64,000 nt of DNA from Bacteroidota bacterium. GTDB lineage: Bacteria; Bacteroidota; Bacteroidia; B-17B0; Aurantibacillaceae. A program made the position numbers and the translations under genes. Positions 53,128 to 61,164 of this stretch are shown here, piece after piece (within the stretch, counting starts at the first letter, position 1; every line of letters starts with the position of its first letter). Location: the NCBI GenBank assembly GCA_013287545.1, contig JABDDQ010000004.1, forward strand, positions 4,086 to 68,085. Reading direction: 5' to 3'. The notes under the pieces are model-generated. The model searched no databases. It had not been told where the DNA came from and saw nothing but the letters and a program-made list of their open reading frames with translations.

Positions 53128-53334
53128 TTATTTCATTTGTCGCCCGTTTGTTACCCGAAGGGCGTGAGAGTATATTGTTAGTGTTAAAGTATACTTTGTA
53201 ATGGTTACAGGTTGTATTATATCATGATACTTTGGGGCAAACCGATAACATTTACTTTTTTCACCAACTATGTAAGGTTTAGGAGCTTTTCGAATATATT
53301 CTTCAGCTCTAAGTCCAACAAATGCTCTTATTTT
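53128..53334 (-). pseudogene. Gene remnant without start codon
   Basis: An open minus-strand frame of 68 sense codons with no start codon: IRAFVGLRAEEYIRKAPKPY, IVGEKSKCYRFAPKYHDIIQ, ending VTNGRQMK at TAA (53128-53130). It begins after a TAA and looks like a 5'-truncated coding sequence. Not recognised. It overlaps the R2 repeat. The rest of the 334-base gap between genes (53117-53450) shows nothing else. Confidence 0.3.
53136..53194. repeat. R2: imperfect direct repeat with 9-mer pair
   Basis: TTGTCGCCC (53137-53145) and TTGTTACCC (53148-53156) reproduce the 2-base-spaced pair of R1; the similarity extends to about 53194. R1 and R2 are in the same orientation and flank the 51062-53116 gene. 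Confidence 0.45.
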
Positions 53335-53450
53335 TTAAAAGGGTGTAATTTTGTTTCTATCTATTTGGTTTTATAAGATAAATTTAGATAATCGGTAAGC
53401 ACAAAAGACACCCTTTTTAAACGGTCGCTTTTAACAGTTAAATAGCTACT

Positions 53451-54680
53451 TTAATTATTGATAACTATTTTCTGCATTTGTATTATCCCTGATGAATTTA
53501 CAACTTGTATAAAATAAACACCATTATTTAATTGAGTACTTAATTTAATTGAACCCTGATTAACCTGATACGTGTTTTGTAAAACAAGCCTACCTGTAAC
53601 ATCGGTTATTTCTACATTCCATTGTTTATCGGTTAAATCACTTCCTCTAATAAATATATCGCCCGAAGATGGATTTGGATAAACCATTAGTTGGCTATTG
53701 CTTGCAGCTAATTTATTAATCCCTAAAGGGCTTACTGTAACTACTACGGTATCATAAGTTATCGTACCACAAATATTTTGCTCAACGGCATAACTTGTAG
53801 TTGCATTTGGTTTTATCCATAAGCCTGCCATAGTATCTATTGCGTTGCTATTGCCTAACACATACCAAATGCAATCATCATCTAAACCAATTTCATGTGT
53901 TCTACCTATATAAACGCTATCATTTTGTGTTATGCTTGTATCGCGCCCAGCATACGCAGGTAAATCCATAGGCAATAAACTTACATCATCTATTAAATAA
54001 TATGGGGCAGTAAATCCATTACTATTAAATAGCTGGAATTGTATGGTTGCACTATCTACAAAATTTCCCAACGTAATCGTGTTTTCATTTCCAATAGCTG
54101 TAAACCTACTTTGTATTTTAACCCAATTCATTGTATCTGTCATAAAAACAGCAGGATTATTTTCTGCTTGTGGAGTTACAGGCATATCCTTACAACAATC
54201 ATACGTGGCGACCGTACCATTATCTACATAAGCTCCAAAACGATTAGTAGCGTATGTTATGGTGTTAGCTGTGTTATAATAAAAGGTTAAACAATAATTT
54301 TTACCTACTTGTAATATATTACTTAATTGCCCTTTTAAATAATCACGTTTATTTGAATTAACCGTAGGTGGAGATGCGTAAATAGTTTCTAATGCAATGT
54401 ATGTGTTGCCTGTTCTTGGTTTTTGATACCCACCTCTATTATAAGGAATTCCGCAGTTTGATACACTTGGGTTTACACAACAGGTAGTGTATAATTCACC
54501 TTTACAGGCATTGTTTGAAGGAATTGATGAATTTACCCAATCCCAGTATTTGGCACTATCTGCATCATTTAATCCATTAGGGCAACTTTTTAATTGCTCA
54601 AAACTTGGATTTAACACAAGGTTTACCTGTGCCTCGATAGAAAAAGCAAATAAAAATAATATGGCTACTGTTTTTACCAT
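53451..54680 (-). CDS. Secreted protein with lectin-like N-domain and T9SS type A sorting domain
   Basis: About 409 residues from the ATG giving signal peptide VKTVAILFLFAFSIEAQ. The mature N-terminus LVLNPSFEQLKSCP through NKRDYLKGQL and YYLIDDVSLLPMD is a carbohydrate-binding jelly-roll pattern that also occurs in the next gene. An Ig-like segment follows (AYAGRDTSITQNDSVYIG). The C-terminal about 80 residues (VYPNPSSGDIFIRGSDLTDK, TDVTGRLVLQNTYQVNQGS) are a type A sorting domain nearly identical to that of the adjacent 1751-residue protein. The gene begins immediately after a hairpin and U-tract. Confidence 0.82.
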   Translation of the reverse strand: MVKTVAILFLFAFSIEAQVNLVLNPSFEQLKSCPNGLNDADSAKYWDWVNSSIPSNNACKGELYTTCCVNPSVSNCGIPYNRGGYQKPRTGNTYIALETIYASPPTVNSNKRDYLKGQLSNILQVGKNYCLTFYYNTANTITYATNRFGAYVDNGTVATYDCCKDMPVTPQAENNPAVFMTDTMNWVKIQSRFTAIGNENTITLGNFVDSATIQFQLFNSNGFTAPYYLIDDVSLLPMDLPAYAGRDTSITQNDSVYIGRTHEIGLDDDCIWYVLGNSNAIDTMAGLWIKPNATTSYAVEQNICGTITYDTVVVTVSPLGINKLAASNSQLMVYPNPSSGDIFIRGSDLTDKQWNVEITDVTGRLVLQNTYQVNQGSIKLSTQLNNGVYFIQVVNSSGIIQMQKIVINN

Positions 54681-54687
54681 TAAAAAA

Positions 54688-54720
54688 ATATCCCTGCAAG
54701 ATACCATCTTACAGGGATAT
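54688..54720 (-). promoter_or_regulatory. Leader hairpin directly before the ATG at 54680
   Basis: ATATCCCTG (54688-54696) pairs with CAGGGATAT (54712-54720), with AAG/CTT inside. On the minus strand it is followed by TTTTTTT and then the ATG. Minus-strand TAATTTTG at 54729-54736 is a -7 element, so transcription may start at the hairpin. It could be a terminator of the upstream gene, a leader structure, or both. Confidence 0.45.
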
Positions 54721-54736
54721 TAAAGATACAAAATTA

Positions 54737-57700
54737 TTACTTGCTTATAATTACTTTTTGTTGCTGTACTTGCCCGTTGGCTGTAATTACTTTTACCAAA
54801 TAAACACCATTGTTTAATTGTGTGTTTAGTTTAATTAAACCTTGGTTTACCTGATAAGTGTTTTGTAAAACAAGTCTGCCTGTAACATCGGTTATTTCCA
54901 CATTCCACTGTTTATCTGTTAAATCGCTCCCGCTAATATATATATCGCCCGATGAAGGATTAGGATAAACAAGAATTGTTTTAGTAACTGCAACAGTTGA
55001 AATGCCAGCTGTTTGATTTGCTCTCCTTACACTTGCAGCGGGAGTTTGAGACAGAGAATCATAAGGGCAGTTACTTTCAAAATAAATATTGGTTTGATTA
55101 ACCGTATTGTATAATGCCCTTGCTGCATAAACTACATCGCCATTAATGGCAGGGCAAGAATTAGCTAAGGTGTAAACCACCGTACTATCTAATAAACTAT
55201 CCGGTTGTAAAGCATAATTTATGGCTGCATTATAAAAGTTTTTATAATTGCTTTCTATAGTGGTAGTTGGCAAAAGTGCATTATTCATCGCCTGTGCCGT
55301 ACTCAAATTACCTTGTGCCAAATTACTTTCTATATCTGCGATTTTACCCAAGTTTGTGTTTTGGTTAGCAACATAGAAATTTTGCAAAACTACCGACGAA
55401 TCTGCTAAACTATCATTTGCTAATAACATATGATAGTATTTCAGTTGACCTCTATATGTACTTTGTATTGGTAATATAATGAACGGAATGCTGTCCTGTA
55501 CCAGTCTTTCTGCTAAACGTAAACCATTTACCGGACATTTAGTACAAGGTGCTTGCGGTGATGTAGCACAAACATTTCCACTTGGCGTTGCATTAAAAAA
55601 TAAGGCAGTACCGGCTAATGAAATATAATCCGTAACACCTGGATTTGCAGATGAACTGTTTTGTGGATAATAAGTAGAAGAAGTGGCAGAACTGTTTGCC
55701 TGTACATAAATCGGCGAAAGTGTAGCATCGCTGCTTCCATCTACGTATGTCCCAAAATTATTTCCCGTCCAAACCCCCGTCCATTGGTTATCGCTTGCTA
55801 AAGTTGCACTGCCTTGTTGCCCTAATATACAAGCATTGGTAAGTGCAAAACCTTGTGCATTGGTGTTCATTGTGTTGTTTTGCCATGTAGTAAAATCATT
55901 ACCGCCAAAGCCGCTGCTTATGCCTTCAAATTCAAAACCTTTAGTAATGTTTACGGTGTTATTGCAATACACTTTGCTTGCCGTATTATCTACCGAATAG
56001 ATACCACGTACGTTAAAGTTGGTAATTCCAAAACCATGTATGTTGTTATTGCTTATTGAATGCGTATTACAATTATTAGCATTAATGCCATATTGTGTAG
56101 CCGTAGGTGTTATTGAATTTTGTACTGTTGAAACGTAATTGTTGTCAGCAAAAATTTTCATAGTAGTGCCTCTTTTTGCTTTAGGAGAAAACCAATCACT
56201 CATTTCTATACCGCTATATACATTTTGTATATTATTAAAATTAGCAGTTACACTAAAGGTTAGGTTTGTAGGGCAACTGGTAGTAAAGCAGTTAATCATA
56301 TTATCTAATGTAATGGCTCTTCCAACATACTCTGTTGTAGGGTTGCTGTTAAAATAAGCTGTAACATTGTTGTTATCAGCATTAACACCACCAAAACCTA
56401 AATTAGTAACTCCTGTTGCCACACCAGTTCCATGAAACACAATGCCATTATTAATATTGGTTACTAAATTATAACGTAAATAATTATACTTATAAGTTGA
56501 ACTTGTAACAATGATACCATAAGTACCGGGTGAAGGTGCATTATTAAATGGTACTATTGTTTTATTTTGCTTGCTGCGTATGTTAGTGCCCGCTACATGC
56601 ACCTCTTGGTAATTATTTAAATTAACCCCAGTTACTACATCATAAAACTGGTTGTTAAAAGTTGGTGTAAAATAATTTGTGTTATTGGTATTTGGGTTGG
56701 TTGCCGGGTTGTAATTTGGATAAATAACCTGTGCTCTGTTATATTGTTTGCTTGCTAAAAGTGTATTTACACCATAAATAGCCGTACCTGAATTTGGATA
56801 TGGATTTACCGGTGGCGGAAAGCATTTAAAACAAATTGGGTTAAACGGATAAGCGTTTATTAATTCAAAGGCATTATTCATGCAAGTAAAATTACTGTTC
56901 AAGCCATAAACACCATAGTAAATGCCATCAAATAAATTTAAGTTTAGGTTGTTTACCGTACTAACTGTATTACCAATAGTAACATCATTATACGTTAGTG
57001 GTAATATAGCAACTCCATTTGTATTACTTGTACCTACGTTATTGAGGTAAATGCCATAATTAGCATATACTGTATTTAGCGGGGCTTTCATGGTAGCAGG
57101 AACCCATGTAGGCGTGTTACCTAATTTATAAGGTGTTTGCAGTACTGCAACAGCAACAATTGATTTTGCGTGCTGCGGGGTTGCCGATGTTGTCCAACCA
57201 TGGTTATTGCCGGTTAGCGTTGTAACTGTAGTAGGTAATGTTCTGCTTGTAAACACAGCATCCTTAATAGTAGCCGGAAAATTACTTGCAAAAGTATAGT
57301 TGCTCATTACAATACCAGTTTTATTTCTATTAAACACGCAACCATCAACCGTTAAAGTGTTGCTTGTAGCAGGTTGTAACCAACTATCGCAATTAATAGC
57401 AACAAAAGCATCTTCAATCATACTGCTATCTTGTACAATTAATTTTCCGCCCGGCTGAACTACTATGCCTTGCCACATATCAGTACAAGCAAGTAAATGG
57501 CAATGGGTTAACGTAAGTGATGCGTTGTTGGCTACAACCAGTGTACAATTGGGTGCAAAATAAAATACTTCATCGTGGAAAGTAACATTGCCGCTAATTG
57601 TAGTTATAGGGTTATTAAATGAATGCTCTACTACGGTATTTAATAAAGCGGCATTTGACTGGGTTATGGTTACCCCTCTGTATTGGTTTTTTGTACAGCG

Positions 57701-59992
57701 GCAGTCTTCTACAAAAACAGTTACCGTATCTTGTGCGGTGCACCCGGTAGTTGGGTCAGTAGTAGTAACTGTATAAATAGTTGTGCTTGCGGGTGTAGCA
57801 ATAGGGTCTGAAACTCCTGCATTATTTAAGCCCGTAGCAGGCAACCAACTGTAATTAGGCATAGTTGATGTTGCATTTAAAGTAACTGATGCACCTGCAT
57901 TTTGTGTACATATAAGAGCCGGGCTTGGATTGTGAGTTATACTTATTGAAGGAGAAGCACTAACAGTAAATGTTGAAGTACACGTACAACATGTAAGCCC
58001 GTTAGTATTTTTTTTGTTTGTAATAATGCCACAAGTAATAAAACTTGCTGTTACAGAATAAACTGTACCTGCCACAGGGTTTGTAATAACAACCTGCGAA
58101 CCATTTGTGTTTGCAACAGGTGTTACACCAGTTGCCGGAAGCCATGTATAATTAACATTGGGTTGAGCATTGCTAACAGTAATTGTATTTGTTTGATTGC
58201 TACAAATTGAACTGCCAATAGTAGGACAGATAGGTGCTGGGTCAACAGTTGCTGTTACCGCTGTTGAAAAAGTGCAACTTGGTAAACTTGGAATAGAAGC
58301 GGTAACCGTATAACCCACTGTTGTACTTGCTGTTGGAATAGTAGTTGGATCTATCGTTATCTGACTTCCGGTTTGCCCTGTACTCCAAGTATAATCAATT
58401 GTAGAACCTCCGCAAGAACTTGTCGGAGTTGAAAATCCACCGGTAGCCGTTAAAACTTCAGGAACGCTCGAACAAAGTGCTGTTGCTGGCATGCCTGTTA
58501 TAGCTAAAGGAGAGGTCATTGGTTGAAGCGACACATCATCTATAATATAGTAAGCTCCATCTATTGCCGTTGCTCCTGATGGATGACTGCTATTTGCCTG
58601 TATAGTAGAACTGGTTGGGTTAAAATTGCCGATATATAAATATGTTTCACCACCTTTTGCTACATACGTAAAGGTTAATTTTTGCCAACTTCCTGTAGTG
58701 TTAATAACTGATGTTGAATAAACTGCAAAACTATTTACATTATCAGGAACCATATAAGTTGATTGATATTGCAAACTATTAACTGTTACAGGAAAAGCAT
58801 AATGCTGAGATGCTAAGGTTTTAGATAGCATTACTCCCATTCCATTACAAACCGAAAAGTAATTACTTGCCGATTGTATCCAATACGAAACCTGATAAGT
58901 AACACCGCAAACAAGGGGTTGTCTTAAAGTTGTTCCAATATATTCTGAATAGTATGCGTTTGCCGGAGGAGGAACAGCTTGATTAGGATTGTTTGCAACG
59001 GTAACATCTTCACCATACAAACCTGCATAGCCGTAAGATCCAATATGAGTACTAGCGTTATTTGGATTTGAGTTAGATGTAATTGTTGGATCGTGCCCCC
59101 AACTAAATGTATTTGCATTACTAGGAACATCTGTATCAAATTCGCAATTTGCACCATTTTCTGATGTTTCTATTTGTCCACCCCCGGTACTCGTTGGAGT
59201 ATAATCGGGATAAAAATAATCCGGAGTGGCACCCCATGCAGGACCAGGGTTAGAAGCTGACAAGCCTTGAGCTGGATTAAACCAACCGTTGGCATTATAA
59301 ATGTAGCACAAGCCTCCGGGTTGAGAAAATCCACTTCCAAAAGTTGAGTGTTGTTCAAAACCGCCATTGTTTACTAACTCACACCCTGTCGCACTAACAA
59401 CACTATGTTGTATAGGAGCACCATATGAGCAACTGGTTAAAACACTATTAATTGATAGAGCATAATTTTTGGCTCCTGCATTTCCTGAAACTTCAATTAA
59501 ATAAGTACGGCCAATAATAAGCCTTGAAACAGTAACTTGTATAGAATCGTTAAAGCCTGATGGGCTGACACTTGCTGTATTAACTATACTGCCACTCCCT
59601 ATTAAAGTGGGATTATTACAAGTTCCGGAATAAACCTTAATACTGGTTGCTAATGGAGAAGTAACTTTGTTTACAAGTTTTATAATTTTAGTGGTTTCAT
59701 TAGCTTTAAAATTATACCAATAATTTGTGTTAGATGTTTGTGTTTGCACGCTTGGATTATGACTAGAGGCAGGATTAGCAACAGGACTGGAATTATTTCC
59801 TATAATAATTGCCTGAGCATTAGCGCAACTACTCCCTATTTGTGCACTGGCACTAAAAGAAAATATAATTGCTAAACAGGTTAACAATAATTTTTGCTTT
59901 AATGCAAATCGAGAATGTTTTGTTTGTGTTGCTCTTACACAAATTGCTTTAGTGCTTGGCACTTTTGGTGTTGAGGATTGTGGGTTTTTCAT
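54737..59992 (-). CDS. Giant secreted protein with lectin-like, HYR/PKD-like and parallel beta-helix regions and T9SS type A sorting domain
   Basis: 1751 residues. A long positively charged N-terminus precedes a signal peptide (KQKLLLTCLAIIFSFSASAQ). Domains in order: a PPC-like region (CANAQAIIIGNNSSPVANPA), a jelly-roll (VNNGGFEQHSTFGSGFSQ, YYIIDDVSLQPMTSPL), then Ig-like repeats rich in cysteine and Thr/Ser. From about residue 760 to 1450 there is a right-handed parallel beta-helix pattern (NGIVFHGTGVATGVTNLGF, NINNGIV and many short NN motifs). The type A sorting domain (VYPNPSSGDIYISGSDLTDK) is last. Probably a surface adhesin or polysaccharide-binding protein; beta-helices are also common in carbohydrate lyases, but no catalytic signature is recognised. 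Confidence 0.8.
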   Translation of the reverse strand: MKNPQSSTPKVPSTKAICVRATQTKHSRFALKQKLLLTCLAIIFSFSASAQIGSSCANAQAIIIGNNSSPVANPASSHNPSVQTQTSNTNYWYNFKANETTKIIKLVNKVTSPLATSIKVYSGTCNNPTLIGSGSIVNTASVSPSGFNDSIQVTVSRLIIGRTYLIEVSGNAGAKNYALSINSVLTSCSYGAPIQHSVVSATGCELVNNGGFEQHSTFGSGFSQPGGLCYIYNANGWFNPAQGLSASNPGPAWGATPDYFYPDYTPTSTGGGQIETSENGANCEFDTDVPSNANTFSWGHDPTITSNSNPNNASTHIGSYGYAGLYGEDVTVANNPNQAVPPPANAYYSEYIGTTLRQPLVCGVTYQVSYWIQSASNYFSVCNGMGVMLSKTLASQHYAFPVTVNSLQYQSTYMVPDNVNSFAVYSTSVINTTGSWQKLTFTYVAKGGETYLYIGNFNPTSSTIQANSSHPSGATAIDGAYYIIDDVSLQPMTSPLAITGMPATALCSSVPEVLTATGGFSTPTSSCGGSTIDYTWSTGQTGSQITIDPTTIPTASTTVGYTVTASIPSLPSCTFSTAVTATVDPAPICPTIGSSICSNQTNTITVSNAQPNVNYTWLPATGVTPVANTNGSQVVITNPVAGTVYSVTASFITCGIITNKKNTNGLTCCTCTSTFTVSASPSISITHNPSPALICTQNAGASVTLNATSTMPNYSWLPATGLNNAGVSDPIATPASTTIYTVTTTDPTTGCTAQDTVTVFVEDCRCTKNQYRGVTITQSNAALLNTVVEHSFNNPITTISGNVTFHDEVFYFAPNCTLVVANNASLTLTHCHLLACTDMWQGIVVQPGGKLIVQDSSMIEDAFVAINCDSWLQPATSNTLTVDGCVFNRNKTGIVMSNYTFASNFPATIKDAVFTSRTLPTTVTTLTGNNHGWTTSATPQHAKSIVAVAVLQTPYKLGNTPTWVPATMKAPLNTVYANYGIYLNNVGTSNTNGVAILPLTYNDVTIGNTVSTVNNLNLNLFDGIYYGVYGLNSNFTCMNNAFELINAYPFNPICFKCFPPPVNPYPNSGTAIYGVNTLLASKQYNRAQVIYPNYNPATNPNTNNTNYFTPTFNNQFYDVVTGVNLNNYQEVHVAGTNIRSKQNKTIVPFNNAPSPGTYGIIVTSSTYKYNYLRYNLVTNINNGIVFHGTGVATGVTNLGFGGVNADNNNVTAYFNSNPTTEYVGRAITLDNMINCFTTSCPTNLTFSVTANFNNIQNVYSGIEMSDWFSPKAKRGTTMKIFADNNYVSTVQNSITPTATQYGINANNCNTHSISNNNIHGFGITNFNVRGIYSVDNTASKVYCNNTVNITKGFEFEGISSGFGGNDFTTWQNNTMNTNAQGFALTNACILGQQGSATLASDNQWTGVWTGNNFGTYVDGSSDATLSPIYVQANSSATSSTYYPQNSSSANPGVTDYISLAGTALFFNATPSGNVCATSPQAPCTKCPVNGLRLAERLVQDSIPFIILPIQSTYRGQLKYYHMLLANDSLADSSVVLQNFYVANQNTNLGKIADIESNLAQGNLSTAQAMNNALLPTTTIESNYKNFYNAAINYALQPDSLLDSTVVYTLANSCPAINGDVVYAARALYNTVNQTNIYFESNCPYDSLSQTPAASVRRANQTAGISTVAVTKTILVYPNPSSGDIYISGSDLTDKQWNVEITDVTGRLVLQNTYQVNQGLIKLNTQLNNGVYLVKVITANGQVQQQKVIISK

Positions 59993-60167
59993 AGGTGTTT
60001 TTTTAATTGGTTAAAAGTAGATCTGCTTTACTTCTTACTTGTTATCTAATATTTACTAAATAGTTTTGTTATGTAAAGAATAAGGTTTATGTGTAGTCAT
60101 AATTTTATCTTATAACAAACCTAAAGCAAATTTTACCTTGCTAAACCAGCATTTTTTTAAAGGTGCA

Positions 60168-60209
60168 GTTTTTTGAGTGAACGGTATGGTTTTTTGATTA
60201 AACGGTTAT
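60168..60209. promoter_or_regulatory. Direct-repeat pair, 21-bp period (candidate operator, second copy)
   Basis: GTTTTTTGAGTGAACGGTA at 60168 and GTTTTTTGATTAAACGGTT at 60189. It matches the pair at 27118-27160 over both units and keeps the period. It lies about 35-75 bases upstream of the -7-like sequence for the minus-strand gene at 59992. Confidence 0.5.
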
Positions 60210-60304
60210 TTTAAATTCCATTTAATTCTTTAAAAGTTTAAAAATGCTTTATTATTAAGTGTTAAAACTATATTGAAAGTATGGGTAAAAAATAGGCATA
60301 AAAA

Positions 60305-60324
60305 AACCACTCGGTTGAGTGGTT
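60305..60324 (-). terminator. Intrinsic terminator of the response regulator gene
   Basis: AACCACTC (60305-60312) pairs with GAGTGGTT (60317-60324) around GGTT; flanking A-runs give U-tracts in both directions. It follows the minus-strand gene ending at 60367. Confidence 0.8.
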
Positions 60325-60366
60325 AAAAAAATCGTTCATTATACGTTAAAGTAGAATATATCCCGG

Positions 60367-60813
60367 TTAGAACATGAAGGCTTTAATTTTGTTCATCAGC
60401 TCACCCGTTAATATAATTCTGGAAAGCATTTCCGTAAGCTGATTTAAAGAATTTGGTTTAATCATATAATCGTCGGCTCCAAGCTTAATTGTTTCTCTTC
60501 TATCTTTTTCGGTAGAAGAAGTTGAGTATACACAAATAGGGACATCTTTTAGCCGTTCTATTTTACGTATTTCAACTAAACATTCTTTACCGTTAACACG
60601 GGGCATATTGAGGTCTAAAAAAATAAAGTCAGGAACAAAGCTTTCGTTTGTTTTCAGATATTCTAATGCTTCTTCTCCATTTTTTGCAATTGTACATGAG
60701 CTATCACCGCTGGTTTTTTCTAAAGCTAATAAGAAAAAATCCCTATCGTCTGCATCATCATCCACGAGGAAAAATGTTTTTTCTGAATTTTTATTTCTTA
60801 TCGTATTTTCCAT
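60367..60813 (-). CDS. Single-domain response regulator (receiver only)
   Basis: 148 residues: a receiver domain with no output domain. The acidic pocket is VDDDADDRDFF, the phosphoacceptor Asp is in DFIFLDLNMPRVNG (consensus D-L-N-M-P), the switch Ser/Thr is in VYSTSSTEKD and the Lys is in MIKPNSLN. It resembles Rcp1/CheY-like regulators that act by protein binding. A minus-strand TAACTTTG at 60828-60835 is a good -7 element, and a terminator follows. No kinase is adjacent; the propeller kinase at 11.2 kb is not linked by evidence. Confidence 0.9.
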   Translation of the reverse strand: MENTIRNKNSEKTFFLVDDDADDRDFFLLALEKTSGDSSCTIAKNGEEALEYLKTNESFVPDFIFLDLNMPRVNGKECLVEIRKIERLKDVPICVYSTSSTEKDRRETIKLGADDYMIKPNSLNQLTEMLSRIILTGELMNKIKAFMF

Positions 60814-60882
60814 TTTTGTTTAAAGAGCAAAGTTAGGTTTTATACGCTAAGAAAAATTACAAAAAAACGCAAAAATCTTACA

Positions 60883-61156
60883 TCAAAATACGTGGCAGTT
60901 ATTTAACCTATGATTAATCGCCCAAGAATCTAAATAGTATTCTTTTTGTTTTACTTTAATAGTTGCAATTCCTTTAACATCATATAAAACGTCCTCTACT
61001 TTACCATTAAACTCGTAAGCACTTAGAGCCATTGGGCCATCAAAATAATTAGTTTGACAAAAATTTGATTCTCCGGGCCCACATTTTAAGCCCTAAAGGT
61101 TGCGCATTAGCTGTTAAATAAAAAACAGTAGCTAAAAAAAATAAAATATTTTTCAT
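60883..61156 (-). pseudogene. Frameshifted small secreted protein gene
   Basis: From ATG 61156 the frame gives a signal peptide (KNILFFLATVFYLTANAQ) and PLGLK, then runs into a different frame. One base removed from the AAAA after LGL restores CGPGESNFCQTNYFDGPMAL, EFNGKVEDVLYDVKGIATIK and LDSWAINHRLNNCHVF, ending at TGA (60883-60885). The intact protein would be about 90 residues with three cysteines. As it stands the first frame stops after about 33 residues. The other bases of the gap from 60814 to 61164 hold the regulator's promoter. Family not recognised. Confidence 0.6.
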
Positions 61157-61164
61157 GTTAAGAT

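Larger units (their letters stand above)
59993..60366. other. Intergenic region, 374 bases, upstream of the 1751-residue gene
   Basis: No coding frame is seen. Its contents are a -7-like sequence on the minus strand near 60127-60134, the 21-bp-period repeat pair at 60168-60209, and the response-regulator terminator at 60305-60324. Otherwise AT-rich. Confidence 0.5.
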
